A stretch of DNA of 64,000 bases from contig SUWW01000016.1 in assembly GCA_015061285.1 (NCBI GenBank), forward strand, positions 1 to 64,000, in the 5' to 3' direction. This DNA comes from Bacteroidales bacterium. GTDB lineage: Bacteria > Bacteroidota > Bacteroidia > Bacteroidales > Marinilabiliaceae. Below the pieces are notes generated by a model. That model was not told the DNA's origin, did not search any database, and saw only the letters and a list, made by a program, of their open reading frames with translations. Both the position numbers and the translations under genes were made by a program. Every line of letters begins with the position of its first letter. Position 1 is the first letter of the stretch. Below, piece after piece: positions 1 through 9,082 of this stretch.

Positions 1-2
1 CT

Positions 3-176
3 ACATTCAAGTCCTTTCCATCTCTCTACCAACGTATTCGTGCCTATAATGTGGCATTCTATAAGACCAGAGACAAGAGCATGTATGAACAGACACTGTT
101 GCACTTTATCACAGAGACCAAAGCCGGACGCATGTTTGGCGAATGGAACGACTACGGCAGATTGCTGGACTACTAA
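3..176 (+). CDS. C-terminal fragment of an unrecognised protein (truncated by window edge)
   Basis: An open frame enters from the left edge and stops at the TAA at 174-176, giving 57 residues rich in Tyr, Arg and Phe. It contains RIRAYNVAFYKTRD early and ends MFGEWNDYGRLLDY. There is no signal peptide or membrane segment in the visible part. I do not recognise the family from this tail. Coding character (no internal stop, strongly soluble composition) supports a real gene. The rest lies outside the window, so neither its length nor its function can be judged. Confidence 0.5.
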   Translation, partial: TFKSFPSLYQRIRAYNVAFYKTRDKSMYEQTLLHFITETKAGRMFGEWNDYGRLLDY

Positions 177-186
177 ATTATAATTT

Positions 187-377
187 ATGAAAGAGATTAG
201 AATCTATCATCAATTTGGAAAAACATAGTCATGATGGCTATGAGTTTTGTGTTTGCTGCATTAGGGGGCTTTCTTCTTCTGCATGGAAATCATTCGTTCA
301 TTGTATGGTTTTGCATCCTATTCTTTTGTATAGGTGTAAGCCCCTCGCAATCATTTCGTCGTATAAATACCATATAG
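187..377 (+). pseudogene. Decayed small membrane protein (STM3941-like?), frameshifted
   Basis: A start at 187 reads MKEIRIYH and then hits TAG at 226-228. In another frame the reading resumes as SIWKNIVMMAMSFVFAALGG, followed by two hydrophobic stretches separated by a His/Asn turn, and stops at 375-377. Joining the two frames around 208-212 (one base missing) gives a continuous protein with a basic N-terminus and two membrane helices. That matches the start of the small STM3941-type membrane proteins as I remember them. The normal C-terminal half is absent. The frame join is direct observation. The family name is my inference and is weak. The alternative is chance coding in AT-rich spacer. 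Confidence 0.35.
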
Positions 378-504
378 CGCACTTTATTGCATCATAACGC
401 AACGTACCGCACACAAGCGCATCATTTGGCGTGTTAACGCGTTTTTTGACTCTTTTTCGCGAGCAAAAGTGTTTTTTCGCAAATTCATATTGCGAGAATC
501 AAAA
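378..504. other. Non-coding spacer with several GCG-rich inverted motifs
   Basis: The non-coding stretch between the first gene and htrA (177-563) holds the small remnant above, this spacer and the htrA terminator. In the spacer, CGCAA and TTGCG motifs lie around 478-496 and could form a short hairpin. A purine/pyrimidine-skewed run with several TTTTTT tracts lies around 442-478. No supported gene, RNA or promoter was seen. Confidence 0.3.
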
Positions 505-536
505 AGAGAGTACCCCAATCGGTTGAGGCACTCTCT
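501..536 (-). terminator. Rho-independent terminator of htrA
   Basis: AGAGAGT (505-511) pairs with ACTCTCT (530-536), extended inward by C/G pairs. On the minus strand the hairpin is followed by a run of five T (complement of 501-505). It lies about 30 bases after the htrA stop. Confidence 0.7.
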
Positions 537-563
537 ACAGTTGCATTATGTATGATTTGATAT

Positions 564-2024
564 TTAGTTTTCGAGATTTATAGCGTAGTAGGCTATCTTG
601 CCGTTTGGATATATACCAGCAATGAACAATCCTTCGCTGGCGTTGAGCACCACTTTGCTGAAATCGTCTGGAGTGGTGATGGGTTGGCGGTTGGCTTTTG
701 TGATGATGAATCCTTTGCGTATGCCGCAATCTTTCATCTTGCCGTCGGAGAGATCAGTCACTTTGATGCCATATCGTAGACCGAGTTTGTCGAGTTCGTC
801 GTTGTCGACTTTTTCGAGTTTAGCGCCGAGCATTTGGTTTTTGTCATTCACATTTATTATGCTCGTAGTGCCTCGTATGTTGCGCAGTGTCACGGTTACA
901 TCTTGCTCTTTGCCATTGCGCCAAATTTTCAGATTTATGTTATCACCAGGGCGATGCATACCAACTTTTTCTTGCACTTCAGGCACAGTAGCTACTTTTT
1001 CTCCATTTATCTTGAGTATGACGTCGCCAGTTTCAATGCCAGCTTCTTTGGCTGCGCCACCATCGGCAACACCGCCTACATATACGCCATCGAGATTGTC
1101 GAGTTTTGTCTCTTTCTGCAACTCTTCGGTCATCTCGCGTATTTGTACACCAAGTAGAGCGCGTTGCACTTCGCCGTATTGCATTAAGTCTTGCGCTACT
1201 TTTTGTGCAATGCTAGAAGGTACGGCAAATGAATATCCTGTGTATGAGCCTGTTTGAGAAGCTATAGCAGTGTTAATGCCAATAACCTCTCCATGAGTGT
1301 TCACAAGAGCGCCTCCACTATTGCCAGGGTTCACAGCGGCATCGGTCTGTATGAAACTTTCTATGGCCATATTATTATTATTTATACCCATATTACGTGC
1401 CTTGGCAGAAATTATGCCTGCAGTTACGGTACTTGTGAGGTTGAATGGATTTCCTACGGCTAATACCCATTCTCCAACTTTCATAGCATCGGAATTGCCA
1501 AATTTCAAAGCATGCAAACCTGTAGCCTCAATTTTGATGAGTGCAATATCGGTTGTTGGGTCTGTGCCAATGAGTGTTGCTTCAAATGATCGGCGGTCGT
1601 TGAGCACAACTTCAATTTTGTCGGCACTCTCTATCACGTGATTATTTGTGACTATGTAGCCATTCTCAGAAATAATTACGCCTGAGCCGCTACCTGTGAC
1701 GCGTGGCTGTTGAGGCTGTTGTTGATATTGATATTGAGGTCCGAAAAAGAATTGCCACAGAGGATCGCTTGAGCCATATTGCGACTGACGTGGGCTATCT
1801 TGCAAGATTTTTACGTGCACTACACCATTGATAGTCGATTCGGCAGCTTCGGTGAAGTCTGTAGGTGCGTAGTTGGCTATTGTTCTGATTTCTGTTTGAA
1901 TGGCGTTGTCGTTTGCTGAAGTTGCGGTGATGTTTTTCACCTCAAAGTTTGAATAAAGGTAAGCTCCCATCGCAGCGCAGGCTGTTGCGCCAATTGCTGC
2001 TAATACATACTTTCTGATTTCCAT
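564..2024 (-). CDS. htrA: Periplasmic serine protease, HtrA/DegP family
   Basis: An envelope quality-control protease that degrades or refolds misfolded periplasmic proteins. The protein has 486 residues with an N-terminal uncleaved or signal-type hydrophobic segment (about residues 5-25). A trypsin-like domain follows, with the triad visible as His129 in TNNHVI, Asp159 in TDIALIKI and Ser236 in GNSGGAL. Two PDZ domains follow, roughly 285-375 and 385-480. A Gln/Tyr/Pro-rich loop at about 92-108 is the usual variable 'LA loop' region. Length and domain order match the DegP family. The ATG at 2022-2024 directly precedes the hydrophobic segment. It stands alone, with a terminator downstream and 244 bases of upstream spacer. 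The second PDZ is more diverged than the first, which is common in this phylum. Confidence 0.95.
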   Translation of the reverse strand: MEIRKYVLAAIGATACAAMGAYLYSNFEVKNITATSANDNAIQTEIRTIANYAPTDFTEAAESTINGVVHVKILQDSPRQSQYGSSDPLWQFFFGPQYQYQQQPQQPRVTGSGSGVIISENGYIVTNNHVIESADKIEVVLNDRRSFEATLIGTDPTTDIALIKIEATGLHALKFGNSDAMKVGEWVLAVGNPFNLTSTVTAGIISAKARNMGINNNNMAIESFIQTDAAVNPGNSGGALVNTHGEVIGINTAIASQTGSYTGYSFAVPSSIAQKVAQDLMQYGEVQRALLGVQIREMTEELQKETKLDNLDGVYVGGVADGGAAKEAGIETGDVILKINGEKVATVPEVQEKVGMHRPGDNINLKIWRNGKEQDVTVTLRNIRGTTSIINVNDKNQMLGAKLEKVDNDELDKLGLRYGIKVTDLSDGKMKDCGIRKGFIITKANRQPITTPDDFSKVVLNASEGLFIAGIYPNGKIAYYAINLEN

Positions 2025-2268
2025 GATTTCTGAATTTTTTATGGTTTACTTGTTTGTCTTTTCTGTTTTTCATCTTTCACGATGCAAAAATGTATCATGC
2101 TACGACTGCCACAAAATATTTTCAACCTACGCACTGTATTTCAGAATATTACTGTTTGTATATAAATAATGATGATACGTTGAAGAAAAGCATACGTATG
2201 ATGTTTGCAATGAGTTGTTTGCACCGATATTAGGTATCGGTACATCGTAAATATGTACTGCGTAAATA

Positions 2269-3405
2269 CTAAAATGCTTCGCGAATGTTGAAATATATAG
2301 CACCTTCGCCACGCGAACTGTAGCCACCATCAAGACGGAGGTTAAGACCTTGCTTGGGAAATACTTTGAAACGCAGTCCGCCACCAGCCATAATGTGTGT
2401 GTCGTAGAGTATTTTGTCTGTGGTATGTGCAACATTGCCCGTAGCAGCCCATGCTACTCCACCAATACGCCAGATTATAGGAAAGCGAAATTCGCCTTGA
2501 AAGAGCCAAGCTGCCCGGTCAACATATTTCAAATTGTGACTTATGGCGCGCGCTAAACGAGTGCCAGCAAAAGTTGATTTGTGATGAAATGGGGCATTGT
2601 TGCTTGTGAGTTGTAAATAGTATTGGAGTGCTACAACACTCTCGTTTCCTACTGCCATATATCGACGTATGTCGGTAATGTAGTTGCCGAAATTATGTTT
2701 GCCGCCAAGCCATTTGCCGTATTGTAAATATTTTATTTTCAGCAACCAGCCACTTCGCGGGTATAGTTTGTCGTCGCGATTATCGTAGGCAATAAGCGGA
2801 CCTAATCCATTGTTCCAACCTTCGGCATACTTAATATCGTCTAATGCCGTTGTGCTGCCTTCTACATCTTTATAGTTATGATGACTAAAATCGCTTGTGA
2901 ATCCAAATTGCCAGTTGCTATTGCATACATACGTATAAAAATCGCACGAAAACTGACTTTGATAGTCGTTCATTTTAGCTTCAGAACTCTTATCTCTACC
3001 ATTTCCGGGTAAGTAATAATCGTCGGGCAGGTAATAAAATTCAGCTTTAGCAGTTATAGAAGATTGGCTCGACGGATAAATGTCGGCGTCGCACTGCAAT
3101 TCGAACATACCTTTGGAGGAAACGAGTACTGAGGGCGTTATAGTGGTCCAAGGTCGTTCGGTGTGTTTTATGCGTAGCATCGGCATTAAGCCAATCGATA
3201 GTCCCGTTCTGCCAGAATATGATGCAGCAGGATAGATGGCCGATTCCCATTCGGTTCGTTCGATGGTAAGTACGTGTAAGATGTCTTCGCATAATCCGAT
3301 AACTTTTTCGGGAAACGATTTTATGCTATCGTTTCCAGCAGCAGATTGCGCTTCGACTTCTATACCTATTATGGATATGAATATGAGAAAGAGAGAACGT
3401 CTCAT
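2269..3405 (-). CDS. Outer-membrane beta-barrel protein, Omp85/BamA-barrel type without POTRA domains
   Basis: A predicted outer-membrane barrel of 378 residues with an N-terminal signal (cleavage after about residue 19, VEAQ). The hallmark is YDNRDDKLYPRSGW at about residues 206-219, the conserved signature of the bacterial surface antigen (Omp85) barrel. It is followed by alternating amphipathic strands and ends in an aromatic residue (EAF), as barrel proteins do. Full BamA/TamA proteins carry several POTRA domains, but only about 50 residues precede the barrel here, so this is a barrel-only member whose substrate cannot be told. Its ATG overlaps the stop of the DUF4294 gene by four bases (ATGA), so the two are translationally coupled in the order endonuclease IV, DUF4294, barrel. 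Confidence 0.75.
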   Translation of the reverse strand: MRRSLFLIFISIIGIEVEAQSAAGNDSIKSFPEKVIGLCEDILHVLTIERTEWESAIYPAASYSGRTGLSIGLMPMLRIKHTERPWTTITPSVLVSSKGMFELQCDADIYPSSQSSITAKAEFYYLPDDYYLPGNGRDKSSEAKMNDYQSQFSCDFYTYVCNSNWQFGFTSDFSHHNYKDVEGSTTALDDIKYAEGWNNGLGPLIAYDNRDDKLYPRSGWLLKIKYLQYGKWLGGKHNFGNYITDIRRYMAVGNESVVALQYYLQLTSNNAPFHHKSTFAGTRLARAISHNLKYVDRAAWLFQGEFRFPIIWRIGGVAWAATGNVAHTTDKILYDTHIMAGGGLRFKVFPKQGLNLRLDGGYSSRGEGAIYFNIREAF

Positions 3406-4004
3406 TGTATTATGCCATCATCAATCATCCAAACAATGCGTTCGATCTCTTTGTCTTCGCCTTTTGCTTCATATTCAGCTTTGAGATTCGACCCGAACAA
3501 GCGAGCCACGCCTTGCCACAAGAAGGCAGAAAACCTGCCGCGCATCGATCGAATGAGCTCGTAGCTTGTGTCGCCCGTTTCGCGGTCGATGAGTTTTATA
3601 AGCACTCGTCCTTGCGATATGGTGAGGTGGCGGAGTGGTTGCTCAAATTCGGCGAAAAGCTTTTTCTCTTGTTCGTCAAGATATTTTTTACGCGCTTTAG
3701 GATCGCTGATGTGTGAGAGACTGTCGTTGATTATAGTAATTCGAGCAGCTGCAATACGAGCGTAGGGCAGTGTCTTCTTTACATTACGTACGAGTTTGTT
3801 ATAGCGGGCAATTTCGCGTTTTGTTTTTCGACGCATCTTGCCGTAGCAACGTATTTCTTGTATATGTACGTGAGGTAGAGTGTCGCCATCAACGATGCGT
3901 CCACGAGTGATGATTTTTGCGCTGATGGTGGATGTAGACTCTTGAGCTGATAGTTCGGCCAAGTTTGATATTATGAGTATTAATATGAGAAATATGTATC
4001 TCAC
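3402..4004 (-). CDS. DUF4294 family exported protein
   Basis: A 200-residue protein of unknown function typical of Bacteroidetes. A signal peptide covers about residues 1-20 (hydrophobic run ending ELSAQ). A charged, helix-rich middle follows ([20 protein letters not shown]). The C-terminal part, with [20 protein letters not shown] and then [13 protein letters not shown], is the signature I associate with DUF4294. The start is inferred to be GTG at 4002-4004, because no ATG precedes the signal peptide and the GTG overlaps the nfo stop as GTGA. It is sandwiched by four-base overlaps between nfo and the barrel gene, so the three are almost certainly one transcript. The family name is recognition. 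The function is unknown. Confidence 0.75.
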   Translation of the reverse strand: MRYIFLILILIISNLAELSAQESTSTISAKIITRGRIVDGDTLPHVHIQEIRCYGKMRRKTKREIARYNKLVRNVKKTLPYARIAAARITIINDSLSHISDPKARKKYLDEQEKKLFAEFEQPLRHLTISQGRVLIKLIDRETGDTSYELIRSMRGRFSAFLWQGVARLFGSNLKAEYEAKGEDKEIERIVWMIDDGIIQ

Positions 4005-4843
4005 TTCGCAACTTTCTTGAGCATGTCAATCTCTTCGTTCCAGATTTCTTCGTTAGGAGTTTCGAGTATTAGGGGGATATTATCGAAACGGCTATCCGAC
4101 ATTATGCGGTTGAAGCACTCTATGCCAATTTCGCCTTGTCCAATGCTTTCGTGGCGGTCGACTTTTGAGCCGCATGGCTTCTTAGCATCGTTGAGGTGCA
4201 TGCCACGCAGATAACTCATGCCTACGGTGCTGTCGAGTTCTTCCCATGTTTTGTTCCAGCCATATTCATCGTGTAAATCGTAGCCAGCAGCAAATGCGTG
4301 ACACGTATCAATGCATACGCCAACTCTCGATTTGTCGTTGATGCCTTCTATAATTCGTTGCAGATGCCAAAAGGCAAATCCCACATTGCTTCCTTGTCCT
4401 GCAGTGTTTTCTATGACGGCTGTTACGTTTTTAGTTGCCTCGAGAGCCATATTTATACTCTCAGCTACACGGTCGAGACACTCTTCGATGCTTATCTGTT
4501 TGAGGTGGCTACCAGGATGAAAATTAAGCAACTTCAGTCCAAGACGTTCGCAGCGATGAAGCTCTTCGGTGAATGATTCGCGCGATTTGCGAAGGCCTTC
4601 TTCGTCGGGACTGCCAAGGTTGATGAGGTAACTATCGTGAGGAAGCACTTGTTCGGGAGTATAACCACAATCGTTCATTGCCTTTTTGAAGGAGTCTATT
4701 TCAGCATCAGTGAGCTCTTTGGCAATCCATTGTCGCTGGTTTTTTGTGAATAGAGCGAATGCTGTGGCTCCTATGGCTTGAGCATTGAGAGGAGCATTAT
4801 GCAAACCTCCTATAGCGCTAACGTGTGCACCGATGAATTTCAT
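4001..4843 (-). CDS. nfo: Deoxyribonuclease IV (AP endonuclease)
   Basis: Cleaves DNA 5' to abasic sites in base-excision repair. It is a TIM-barrel enzyme with a trinuclear zinc site. The 280-residue length is typical. The family signatures are all present: NFHPGSH (about 104-110), [12 protein letters not shown] (about 145-156), [15 protein letters not shown] (about 176-190), GQGEIG (about 236-241) and LILETPN (about 256-262). These supply the His, Glu and Asp zinc ligands. The ATG at 4841-4843 precedes the conserved start [14 protein letters not shown]. The stop overlaps the next gene's start. Downstream coupling to an exported DUF4294 protein and an outer-membrane barrel has no obvious link to DNA repair. 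Confidence 0.95.
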   Translation of the reverse strand: MKFIGAHVSAIGGLHNAPLNAQAIGATAFALFTKNQRQWIAKELTDAEIDSFKKAMNDCGYTPEQVLPHDSYLINLGSPDEEGLRKSRESFTEELHRCERLGLKLLNFHPGSHLKQISIEECLDRVAESINMALEATKNVTAVIENTAGQGSNVGFAFWHLQRIIEGINDKSRVGVCIDTCHAFAAGYDLHDEYGWNKTWEELDSTVGMSYLRGMHLNDAKKPCGSKVDRHESIGQGEIGIECFNRIMSDSRFDNIPLILETPNEEIWNEEIDMLKKVAK

Positions 4844-4845
4844 GT

Positions 4846-4889
4846 TGGTAGTTATGAGTTACAAATTAGGAGTTACGAATTATGAATTG
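4846..4889. repeat. Short degenerate AT-rich direct repeats in spacer
   Basis: The 46-base gap between nfo and menB is made of decayed copies of a 10-13 base unit (variants of AGTTAYGAATTATGAATT). A similar TAATTAGTAATTAG block occurs before proS (about 6290-6305). These look like slippage-derived spacer repeats, not a protein-binding site. Confidence 0.4.
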
Positions 4890-5690
4890 TCAATTCTTGA
4901 AGTTAGGCTTTCGTTTTTCGAGGAATGCACGTCCACCCTCTTGAGCTTCGTCGGTCATATAGTAGAGCATGGTAGCATCGCCAGCAAGTTCTTGAATGCC
5001 AGCTTGTCCGTCGAGTTCTGCATTTAGTCCAGCCTTAATCATACGCAAGGCTAATGCCGAATGCTGCATCATCTCTTCTGCCCATTTCACGGTTTCGTCT
5101 TCGAGTTGTTCGGGTGGAACAACACAATTCACAAGCCCCATGTCGAGAGCCTCTTGAGCTGTATATTGGCGGCAAAGGAACCAAATTTCGCGGGCCTTCT
5201 TTTGTCCTACAAGGCGAGCTAAGTATGAAGAACCAAAGCCAGCGTCGAAACTTCCAACTTTTGGTCCTGTTTGTCCGAAACGAGCCGTAGATGAGGCTAT
5301 TGATAGGTCGCAAACTACGTGCAATACATGTCCACCTCCAATGGCGTAACCATTAACCATAGCTATTACAGGTTTGGGCAACGAGCGAATTTGCTTTTGT
5401 ACTTCCAACACGTTGAGGTGTGGCGTTCCATCTTCGTCTAAATATCCACCTCGACCCTTCACGTGCATGTCGCCGCCAGCGCAGAAGGCTACGTCGCCAG
5501 CTCCAGTAAGCACCACAACTCTAATTTCGCGTTTCATGGCGCAAATGCGTAGCGCATCGCTAATCTCACTTACGGTGAGAGGCGTGAATGCGTTGCGGTA
5601 GCGTTCACGGTTGATTGTTATCTTAGCTATACCATTGTATATGTCAAAAAGAATCTCTTTGTAGTCTTTGATTTTTGTCCAATTTCTCAT
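4890..5690 (-). CDS. menB: 1,4-dihydroxy-2-naphthoyl-CoA synthase
   Basis: Ring closure of o-succinylbenzoyl-CoA in menaquinone synthesis, the quinone of anaerobic Bacteroidales. It is a crotonase-fold enzyme of 266 residues. The oxyanion-hole segments are [11 protein letters not shown] (about 69-79) and [19 protein letters not shown] (about 115-133). The MenB-specific stretch [20 protein letters not shown] (about 141-160) and the active-site loop after it distinguish it from general enoyl-CoA hydratases. The C-terminus ([13 protein letters not shown]) is also typical of MenB. The ATG at 5688-5690 is the only reasonable start. It is separated from other men genes, none of which lie in this window. 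The neighbour upstream is a small exported monooxygenase-like protein. Confidence 0.9.
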   Translation of the reverse strand: MRNWTKIKDYKEILFDIYNGIAKITINRERYRNAFTPLTVSEISDALRICAMKREIRVVVLTGAGDVAFCAGGDMHVKGRGGYLDEDGTPHLNVLEVQKQIRSLPKPVIAMVNGYAIGGGHVLHVVCDLSIASSTARFGQTGPKVGSFDAGFGSSYLARLVGQKKAREIWFLCRQYTAQEALDMGLVNCVVPPEQLEDETVKWAEEMMQHSALALRMIKAGLNAELDGQAGIQELAGDATMLYYMTDEAQEGGRAFLEKRKPNFKN

Positions 5691-5756
5691 ACGTAGATTT
5701 TGTTAATGCATTGCGAAATTACGCTAAAAGCCGAAATCATCTTAGTACGCAATAAT

Positions 5757-6137
5757 CTACTTTTTGAAAATCAGTTTCATTGTTTCTGGATCGAGTGGTT
5801 TCATGACAGGCAATTTCATGTTCTTTACCATGTGTAATGTGCTTTTCTTGTATTTCTGAAAATGTTCTGTCTTAAGGTGACTTAGGTAGGCTTTTTCAGA
5901 GGAGTATATTTCAAGAATACGAATTTGGGTAGAGTCTTCGACGCTTTGCATTGGAAATAGACAAACAACACCAGATTCGCGTTCCATGCTAAGGCTGTCG
6001 ACTTCGTTTACATACGATAGATATTCGTTTAGATATTGTGGGTAGACTTTTATTTCGGCTATGCGAATAATCATGCTATTAGCAGCAAGGTCTACGGTCA
6101 TCATGATTCCTATTAGGTACGTAATTAATTTTTTCAT
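5757..6137 (-). CDS. Exported ABM-domain (antibiotic biosynthesis monooxygenase-like) protein
   Basis: A 126-residue protein with a signal peptide (about 1-19) and then a single ferredoxin-like ABM domain. The domain opens with IIRIAEIKVYPQYLNEYLSY and has the characteristic mid-part RILEIYSSEKAYLSHLKTEHFQKY (two halves about residues 72-96). The relatives with known roles are small YgiN-type quinol or heme-handling monooxygenases, but most exported Bacteroidetes members have no demonstrated reaction. Catalytic residues are not strictly conserved in this family, so activity cannot be read from sequence. It sits 66 bases before menB on the same strand. A quinone link is suggestive but unproven. 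Confidence 0.65.
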   Translation of the reverse strand: MKKLITYLIGIMMTVDLAANSMIIRIAEIKVYPQYLNEYLSYVNEVDSLSMERESGVVCLFPMQSVEDSTQIRILEIYSSEKAYLSHLKTEHFQKYKKSTLHMVKNMKLPVMKPLDPETMKLIFKK

Positions 6138-6317
6138 AGAGATATTGGTATTAATTATTTCAAAAGTTTATGGCATCACTGCAAAGCGAATGTACATTTT
6201 TATTGAAAAAATAGAAACATCTCGGCCTAATGTATTTGCATTTCAGACTTTGTGGTGGTTATAAACAAAATCGTGCTTAGCAGGTTGTGTAATTAGTAAT
6301 TAGCAACTCATAATAAT

Positions 6318-6325
6318 TATCTTTG
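6318..6325 (+). promoter_or_regulatory. Promoter -7 box of proS
   Basis: TATCTTTG, an exact match to the Bacteroidetes -7 consensus TAnnTTTG, lies 28 bases before the proS ATG. No clear TTTG -33 box is seen about 20 bases further upstream. Confidence 0.5.
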
Positions 6326-6353
6326 CCGCCCAAAATCAATAGATAAAAAACTA

Positions 6354-7829
6354 ATGGCAAAAGAACTTACTACGCGAGCAGAAAACTATTCGCAATGGTA
6401 TAACGACCTTGTAGTGAAGGCCGACTTAGCCGAGCAGTCGGCAGTTAGAGGCTGTATGGTTATCAAACCTTATGGCTATGCAATATGGGAGAAAATTCAA
6501 CGTAGCTTGGACGACAAGTTCAAAGAGACTGGACATGTGAATGCATATTTCCCATTGTTGATTCCTAAATCGTTTTTCAGCCGTGAGGCCGACCATGTGA
6601 AAGGCTTTGCTAAAGAGTGTGCCATTGTTACTCACTATCGCCTCAAAACCAATGAAGCAGGCAACGCCGTAGAGGTTGATCCTGAAGCAAAACTTGAGGA
6701 AGAGCTTATCATTCGCCCAACTTCTGAAACAATTATTTGGAATACATATAAGAACTGGATTCAAAGCTACCGCGACCTTCCTGTGAAGTGCAACCAGTGG
6801 GCTAACGTGCTTCGTTGGGAGATGCGTACACGTCCGTTCCTTCGCACAGCTGAGTTTTTGTGGCAAGAGGGACATACCGCTCACGAAACTCGCGAAGAGG
6901 CTGAGGCAGAGGCACAAACAATGTTGAAAGTTTATGCCGATGTAGCCGAGAAAATCATGGCAGTGCCTGTTATCTGTGGCGTGAAATCGGCTAACGAACG
7001 TTTTGCTGGTGCTATAGATACCTTCACCATTGAGGCTCTTATGCAAGATGGTAAAGCGCTGCAGAGTGGTACTTCGCACTTTCTCGGACAGAACTTCGCT
7101 AAGGCTTTCGACGTTCAATATGCAACTCGCGATGGCAAACTCGACTACCCTTGGGCTACATCGTGGGGCGTATCTACACGTTTGATGGGTGCTCTCATCA
7201 TGACTCACTCCGACGATAATGGACTTGTGCTTCCTCCAAGACTTGCTCCGCTTCAGGTTGTTATTGTGCCTGTATATAAGAGCAAAGAGGAACTCGCTGC
7301 TATTGCCGCTAAGGTGAACGAGATTGTAGATAAACTCAAAGCTAAAGGCGTTTCGGTTAAGTTCGACGATAGCGACAACAAGAAGCCAGGTTGGAAATTC
7401 GCTGAGTATGAGCTCAAAGGCGTACCAGTTCGCCTCGCTGTTGGTCCGCGCGACCTTGCTAAAAACGAGGTTGAGCTTCACCGCCGTGATACCATGGAGA
7501 AGCAGCAAGTTAGCATGGACGGCATCGACGAGAAGATTGTTGCTTTGCTTGACGACATTCAAGAGAACATCTTCCAGAAAGCTAAGAAATATCGCGACGA
7601 GCATATCACTAAAGTTGATACTTACGACGAATTCAAGCGCGTGCTTGACGAGAAGGGCGGTTTCGTGCTCGCTCACTGGGACGGCACCACCGAAACCGAA
7701 GAGCGTATTAAGGAAGAAACAAAAGCAACCATCCGTTGCATTCCGTTTGGCAATCCACAAGAAGAGGGCAAGTGCATACTTACTGGCAAGCCTTCTACAC
7801 AACGCGTATTGTTTGCGCGCTCATATTAA
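6354..7829 (+). CDS. proS: Prolyl-tRNA synthetase (short, archaeal/eukaryotic-type)
   Basis: Charges tRNA-Pro with proline. The 491-residue length and the C-terminal zinc-binding-like extension ending in a Tyr-terminated tail (VLFARSY) mark the compact class found in archaea, eukaryotes and Bacteroidetes. It lacks the editing INS domain of the E. coli type. Class II motifs are visible: [16 protein letters not shown] (about 122-137) and [24 protein letters not shown] (two adjacent pieces, about 153-176). A typical motif 3 region lies around [17 protein letters not shown]. The gene is monocistronic, with a promoter box upstream and a strong terminator directly downstream. The tRNA-Pro(CGG) gene in this window is one of its substrates. 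Confidence 0.95.
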   Translation: MAKELTTRAENYSQWYNDLVVKADLAEQSAVRGCMVIKPYGYAIWEKIQRSLDDKFKETGHVNAYFPLLIPKSFFSREADHVKGFAKECAIVTHYRLKTNEAGNAVEVDPEAKLEEELIIRPTSETIIWNTYKNWIQSYRDLPVKCNQWANVLRWEMRTRPFLRTAEFLWQEGHTAHETREEAEAEAQTMLKVYADVAEKIMAVPVICGVKSANERFAGAIDTFTIEALMQDGKALQSGTSHFLGQNFAKAFDVQYATRDGKLDYPWATSWGVSTRLMGALIMTHSDDNGLVLPPRLAPLQVVIVPVYKSKEELAAIAAKVNEIVDKLKAKGVSVKFDDSDNKKPGWKFAEYELKGVPVRLAVGPRDLAKNEVELHRRDTMEKQQVSMDGIDEKIVALLDDIQENIFQKAKKYRDEHITKVDTYDEFKRVLDEKGGFVLAHWDGTTETEERIKEETKATIRCIPFGNPQEEGKCILTGKPSTQRVLFARSY

Positions 7830-7857
7830 TCGGATTTCATAATTATTGAGATAGTGG

Positions 7858-7893
7858 AGAGATGCGTACACCCGGTGTGCGCATCTCTTTTTT
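7858..7893 (+). terminator. Terminator after proS
   Basis: A hairpin GAGATGCG...CGCATCTC, extended by ACACC/GGTGT, is followed by six T. It lies about 30 bases after the proS stop and just before the convergent acyltransferase stop. Confidence 0.85.
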
Positions 7894-7909
7894 ATGTAGT
7901 TATTTATTC

Positions 7910-8938
7910 CTACAACACCTTTTTCACTCCCGGAATTAATCTCAGCAGCCAAGTGATTACAAACGAACCAACTGTTGCTAATGTCAAAACAGTCAAGTAT
8001 TTACCTATTACGCCGAGCCATAACGGGTCTAAAAGGTGTTCTACTATCAGAAGTACGAAAAGATGGATAATGTATGCGCCAAATGCTTGTGCTGCACTCC
8101 ATTGCCAAAATTTTCCGCTCCAATTGCCAACGATTCTAAACAGCCATACTAGTCCTACGCAGAGGAAAACGCACAGGAGCGACTCGTAAACGCCAAACCA
8201 TTGATACACAAAGTTGTTCCACGCTCCGTCGGCTCTGAGATAGTTGCCAATGCAGAGCAAGAGTCCGATAATGAGCGAAGTGCGTCCCACAGTGTTGGTC
8301 ATACGGTTAAACCAGTCGCCGCGTCCTGCCATTACGCCAAAGGCAAACATCATTATATATTGCAGATAATGAACGGGTTCAAACTTGTAAACCCACAGGA
8401 AAATCCATTCGTCCTGATTGTAAAACTGCCTTATGACATAACTTCCCACGCCCATAACTACCGCAAACACAGCCATTAAACCTAACGATAGCGGCATTGG
8501 ATTTTCGCAAGATTTTTTACAAGTGAGGCGTATCAGCGCGTAAACCAGACAGAACATAAACAGGCTGCTCAGAAACCAAGTGTGTCCCGATTCGGGCGTC
8601 CCGCTTGACGCGCTCAGCACTACTGAAATAACTGCAAAGGGCACTAACAATCTAAGCACTTTTTTGCTGATGAATTTTGAAAAGCCCTGACGGTCAAAAC
8701 TTTTTGGGACAAAATACCCCGAAATCATAAAAAACAATCCCATAAAAAAGGCGGCATTAGTATTCAAAAAATGCCACATCCACGGCATACTCTCGGCGGT
8801 ATTCGACGGATGAAACGGCCAGCCTTCTCCACCCACAAAGGGTATCATAGCGTGGTGAGCAATTACCAAAACTGTTAATGCAACTTTCAGATTGTCAAGA
8901 TAATGGCTGCGGGTAATTATGACTGATTGAGATTGCAT
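7910..8938 (-). CDS. Acyltransferase-3 family integral membrane protein
   Basis: A membrane-bound O-acyltransferase-like protein of 342 residues with about ten hydrophobic helices. The N-terminal signature is YLDNLKVALTVLVIAHHAMIP, whose His pair sits at about 28-29. A further motif is SGYFVPKSFDRQGFSKFISKK at about 72-92 (RxxR/K region). Members acetylate or succinylate surface glycans or antibiotics, and the substrate cannot be predicted here. The ATG is at 8936-8938. It is monocistronic, converging on proS and divergent from the helicase gene. No glycan-synthesis genes lie nearby, so its context gives no substrate clue. Confidence 0.8.
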   Translation of the reverse strand: MQSQSVIITRSHYLDNLKVALTVLVIAHHAMIPFVGGEGWPFHPSNTAESMPWMWHFLNTNAAFFMGLFFMISGYFVPKSFDRQGFSKFISKKVLRLLVPFAVISVVLSASSGTPESGHTWFLSSLFMFCLVYALIRLTCKKSCENPMPLSLGLMAVFAVVMGVGSYVIRQFYNQDEWIFLWVYKFEPVHYLQYIMMFAFGVMAGRGDWFNRMTNTVGRTSLIIGLLLCIGNYLRADGAWNNFVYQWFGVYESLLCVFLCVGLVWLFRIVGNWSGKFWQWSAAQAFGAYIIHLFVLLIVEHLLDPLWLGVIGKYLTVLTLATVGSFVITWLLRLIPGVKKVL

Positions 8939-9082
8939 AAATTTTCTTTTTTTAGTGCTATTATGTGGACTAAAATAATTCAGTTCGGCTGAAATTGAAA
9001 TTTATGATTCCGATTATCGCACAGAACACAGATGTTAGCCACAAATAGTAATATTGCAAATCGACAAAATAGAAGAAACGCT

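Noticed and set aside
598-1257. Plus-strand frame of 219 codons inside htrA
   Set aside because: Shadow of the htrA codons. The product has no motif, and htrA shows all catalytic residues.
6426-7802. Long open frame on the minus strand opposite proS (458 codons)
   Set aside because: Reading opposite a strongly coding gene. The protein is Cys/Phe/Leu-rich without domains, and proS is unambiguous.
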